A stretch of 64,000 nt of DNA. It comes from JACCXE01 sp963718605 (lineage in GTDB: Bacteria; Actinomycetota; Acidimicrobiia; Acidimicrobiales; JACCXE01). The translations under genes were made by a program, and so were the position numbers. Positions 61,341 through 64,000 of this stretch are shown one piece after another. The stretch's first letter is position 1. Every line of letters starts with the position of its first letter. The DNA is taken from NCBI GenBank assembly GCA_963718605.1, contig OY970363.1:2542001-2606000 (forward strand), in the 5' to 3' direction. The notes under the pieces were generated by a model. The model saw only the letters and a program-made list of their open reading frames with translations. It ran no database searches and was not told where the DNA came from.

Positions 61341-61844
61341 ATGGCACAACCTGAGTTCGTAGCGGTTCAAGACATCGACGACGTCCGTGAGGGCGACCGG
61401 CTTCCCCCGCCCGAGCGGTGGAAGGCGAACCGGCCTGGCGATGTCGTTAACGGTGGCGTGTCGGGTGGCGACGGTTTCGGTGCGCAAGGGCCGGACCAGG
61501 GTTACGCGCTGTTCTTGGCCAAGCGGTTCCACGACAAGCTCGAACTCGTCGACGGCGAAGACCGCCACGACGTGGTCGCGGGATGTGTTGCGGTCGCGAT
61601 GAAGCGGGCGTCGGCGTTTGGCCGTGGCCCCACGATCTACGACCTCGAGTTCGCGTTCACGCTGTGGGGTTACCTGGGCGGCGCCGCGACCGGCCTGATC
61701 GCCAAGCGCAAGGAACTGTTCGCGGGTACCGGTCACGACTACTGGAAGCGGCGGGCGATCGTCGACGCCGTCCCCGAGGCGACCCTGCGCATGACGCCGG
61801 CCGTGGTGAAGGCCGGCATTTGGAGCGACCTGCTCGCCGAGTAG
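61341..61844 (+). CDS. Conserved-looking hypothetical protein
   Basis: Protein of 167 residues without a recognised domain. It begins with a charged stretch (EFVAVQDIDDVREGDRLPPPERWKANRPGDVV), continues with a Gly-rich turn (GGVSGGDGFGAQGPDQGY) and helices holding a FTLWGYLGGAATGLIAKRKELF segment, and ends with acidic residues. Codon use fits its neighbours, so it is likely real. TAGCCT at 61326-61331 is 9 nt before the ATG and includes the cimA stop, so it can be transcribed on its own. It converges on the acyl-CoA dehydrogenase gene. Confidence 0.65.
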   Translation: MAQPEFVAVQDIDDVREGDRLPPPERWKANRPGDVVNGGVSGGDGFGAQGPDQGYALFLAKRFHDKLELVDGEDRHDVVAGCVAVAMKRASAFGRGPTIYDLEFAFTLWGYLGGAATGLIAKRKELFAGTGHDYWKRRAIVDAVPEATLRMTPAVVKAGIWSDLLAE

Positions 61845-61854
61845 GCGTCGGCCT

Positions 61855-63006
<1,152 letters not shown>

Positions 63007-63049
63007 ATGAATTGACAGTAATGGTGGCGGCGGGGGGATCATTCATCGC

Positions 63050-64000
63050 ATGACCAGTGTTCGCGCTCGCTTCTCGCCGTCGCCCACTGGCTACTTCCAT
63101 GTCGGCGGCGGGCGCAGTGTGCTCTACAACTGGTTCATCGCGCGGCACGATCCCGACGGTGTGCTGATCCTGCGTATCGAGGACACCGATCGCGAACGTC
63201 ACGGCGAAGAACACGTCGAAGGCATCCGCCGCGCGATCCGGTGGCTCGGTCTCGATTGGGACGAGGAGTATCGCCAAAGCGAGCGCGGCGCGCTGTACAC
63301 CGCCGCGGTTGATCGGCTCATCGCGCAGGGCGACGCGTACTTCTGCTCGTGCACGCGCGACGAGATCGACGCACGCAAACCCGAAGGCGCACCCCAGGGT
63401 GGCTACGACAAGTTCTGTCGCGACCGCGGCCTGTCCGCGGGTGACGGCAACGCGCTGCGGTTCAAGGTGCCGCCCGGCAAGACGGTGGTGCCCGACGCGG
63501 TGCGCGGCGACGTCGAGTTCGACAACGCCAACATTGAGGACTTCATCATCCAGCGCGGCGACGGGTCGCCGCTGTTCGTGCTCGCCAACACCGTCGACGA
63601 CATCGACATGCGCGTCACCCACGTGGTGCGCGGCGAAGAACACCTGCCCAACACGCCTAAGAACATCCTCTTGTGGAACGCGCTCGGCGGGGGCCCCTTG
63701 CCCGTATTCGGGCACCTCTCCGTCATCGTCAACGAGAAGCGGCAGAAGCTGTCGAAGCGGCGTGACACGGACAAGGTGGTGATGGAGGAGTACGCCGACG
63801 AGGGCTACCTGCCCGCCGCGATGGCGAACTATCTCGCGCTGCTCGGATGGGCGCCGTCGGGCGATCGCGAGATCGTGCCGCTCGAAGAGATGGTGCGCGA
63901 GTTCCGCTTGGAGGACGTCAACCAGTCGTCCGCGTTCTTCGATGTGAAGAAGTTGCGTTCGTTCAACGGCGAGTACATCCGCGCTCTGTCCACGGACGCG
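63050..64000 (+). CDS. gltX: Glutamate-tRNA ligase, 5' part
   Basis: Partial: 317 codons are present and the gene runs off the right end. The class I signature is read as FHVGG in RARFSPSPTGYFHVGGGRSVLYNW, where most GltX have HIGG. LRIEDTDRERH and the KLSKR motif (NEKRQKLSKRRD) follow. It charges tRNA(Glu). With GatCAB encoded in the window it may be a non-discriminating enzyme that also charges tRNA(Gln). It is divergent from the acyl-CoA dehydrogenase with 43 nt between start codons. Confidence 0.94.
   Translation, partial: MTSVRARFSPSPTGYFHVGGGRSVLYNWFIARHDPDGVLILRIEDTDRERHGEEHVEGIRRAIRWLGLDWDEEYRQSERGALYTAAVDRLIAQGDAYFCSCTRDEIDARKPEGAPQGGYDKFCRDRGLSAGDGNALRFKVPPGKTVVPDAVRGDVEFDNANIEDFIIQRGDGSPLFVLANTVDDIDMRVTHVVRGEEHLPNTPKNILLWNALGGGPLPVFGHLSVIVNEKRQKLSKRRDTDKVVMEEYADEGYLPAAMANYLALLGWAPSGDREIVPLEEMVREFRLEDVNQSSAFFDVKKLRSFNGEYIRALSTDA

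Noticed and set aside
59658..61736. 692-codon minus-strand frame across ilvE, cimA and the next gene
   Set aside because: Opposite to three well supported genes; its product is rich in Arg, Val, Glu and His without domains. It reflects codon bias, not a gene.

Overview
The window is GC-rich, gene-dense DNA, most likely from an actinobacterium of the Acidimicrobiia type. This is an inference from protein style and context: an NdgR/LtbR-like IclR regulator divergent from leuCD, a HemD-winged-helix regulator of nitrate genes, frequent GTG starts, ATGA/GTGA gene overlaps and many probable leaderless promoters. No rRNA, tRNA, CRISPR array, insertion sequence or phage gene was seen. Four single-base indels break three otherwise normal genes (sulfotransferase, ilvB twice, serC). 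Three of the four lie in G or C runs, so the assembly probably carries small sequencing errors.

Layout. 0-10.4 kb: SCP2-like protein, MFS transporter, small membrane protein, ferredoxin, gatCAB, a broken sulfotransferase, an M3 peptidase, a stand-alone sigma region 4-like protein, an aldo/keto reductase and a small Sm-like protein. 10.5-14.0 kb: four coupled ABC exporter genes. 14.0-15.8 kb: ilvD. 15.8-33.7 kb: a nitrate and molybdenum island. It holds moaC and mobA, then a minus-strand operon (HemD-type regulator, narK, nirB, nirD, an FeS-DmsC fusion, a NasA-type nitrate reductase, and an ACT-ACT protein resembling the tail of GlnD). Divergent from it run moaA-moaD-moaE-(degenerate MoaC-MoaB)-moeA, and modABC converges on moeA. 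33.7-37.2 kb: ilvBNC behind a peptide-leader attenuator. 37.2-39.4 kb: a secreted Calx-beta/propeller protein. 39.4-46.2 kb: DD-carboxypeptidase, serC, an aspartate aminotransferase, a PadR regulator with a perfect 30-bp palindrome and its membrane partner, serA, and a proline/alanine-rich membrane protein. 46.3-52.1 kb: two large secreted repeat proteins. 52.1-57.7 kb: leuDC, the divergent IclR regulator, a MATE transporter, a Kelch lipoprotein and greA. 57.7-61.3 kb: leuB-ilvE-cimA behind a second peptide-leader attenuator. 61.3-64 kb: a hypothetical gene, an acyl-CoA dehydrogenase and the 5' part of gltX.

How it works together. Nearly all of branched-chain amino acid synthesis is here (ilvBN, ilvC, ilvD, ilvE, leuB, leuCD, cimA). 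CimA indicates isoleucine synthesis through citramalate. Two operons have short leader peptides rich in Val, Ile or Leu codons followed by hairpins and U-tract terminators. leuCD instead faces an IclR repressor. The nitrate island joins uptake (NarK), nitrate reduction (NasA-type), nitrite reduction (NirBD), molybdate uptake (ModABC) and most of molybdenum cofactor synthesis. An FeS-DmsC membrane protein replaces the usual soluble electron donor.

The most general new signal is regulatory. A TANNNT hexamer sits 6-10 nt before the start codon of at least 18 first genes or leader peptides, which suggests that leaderless transcription is the normal mode in this genome.
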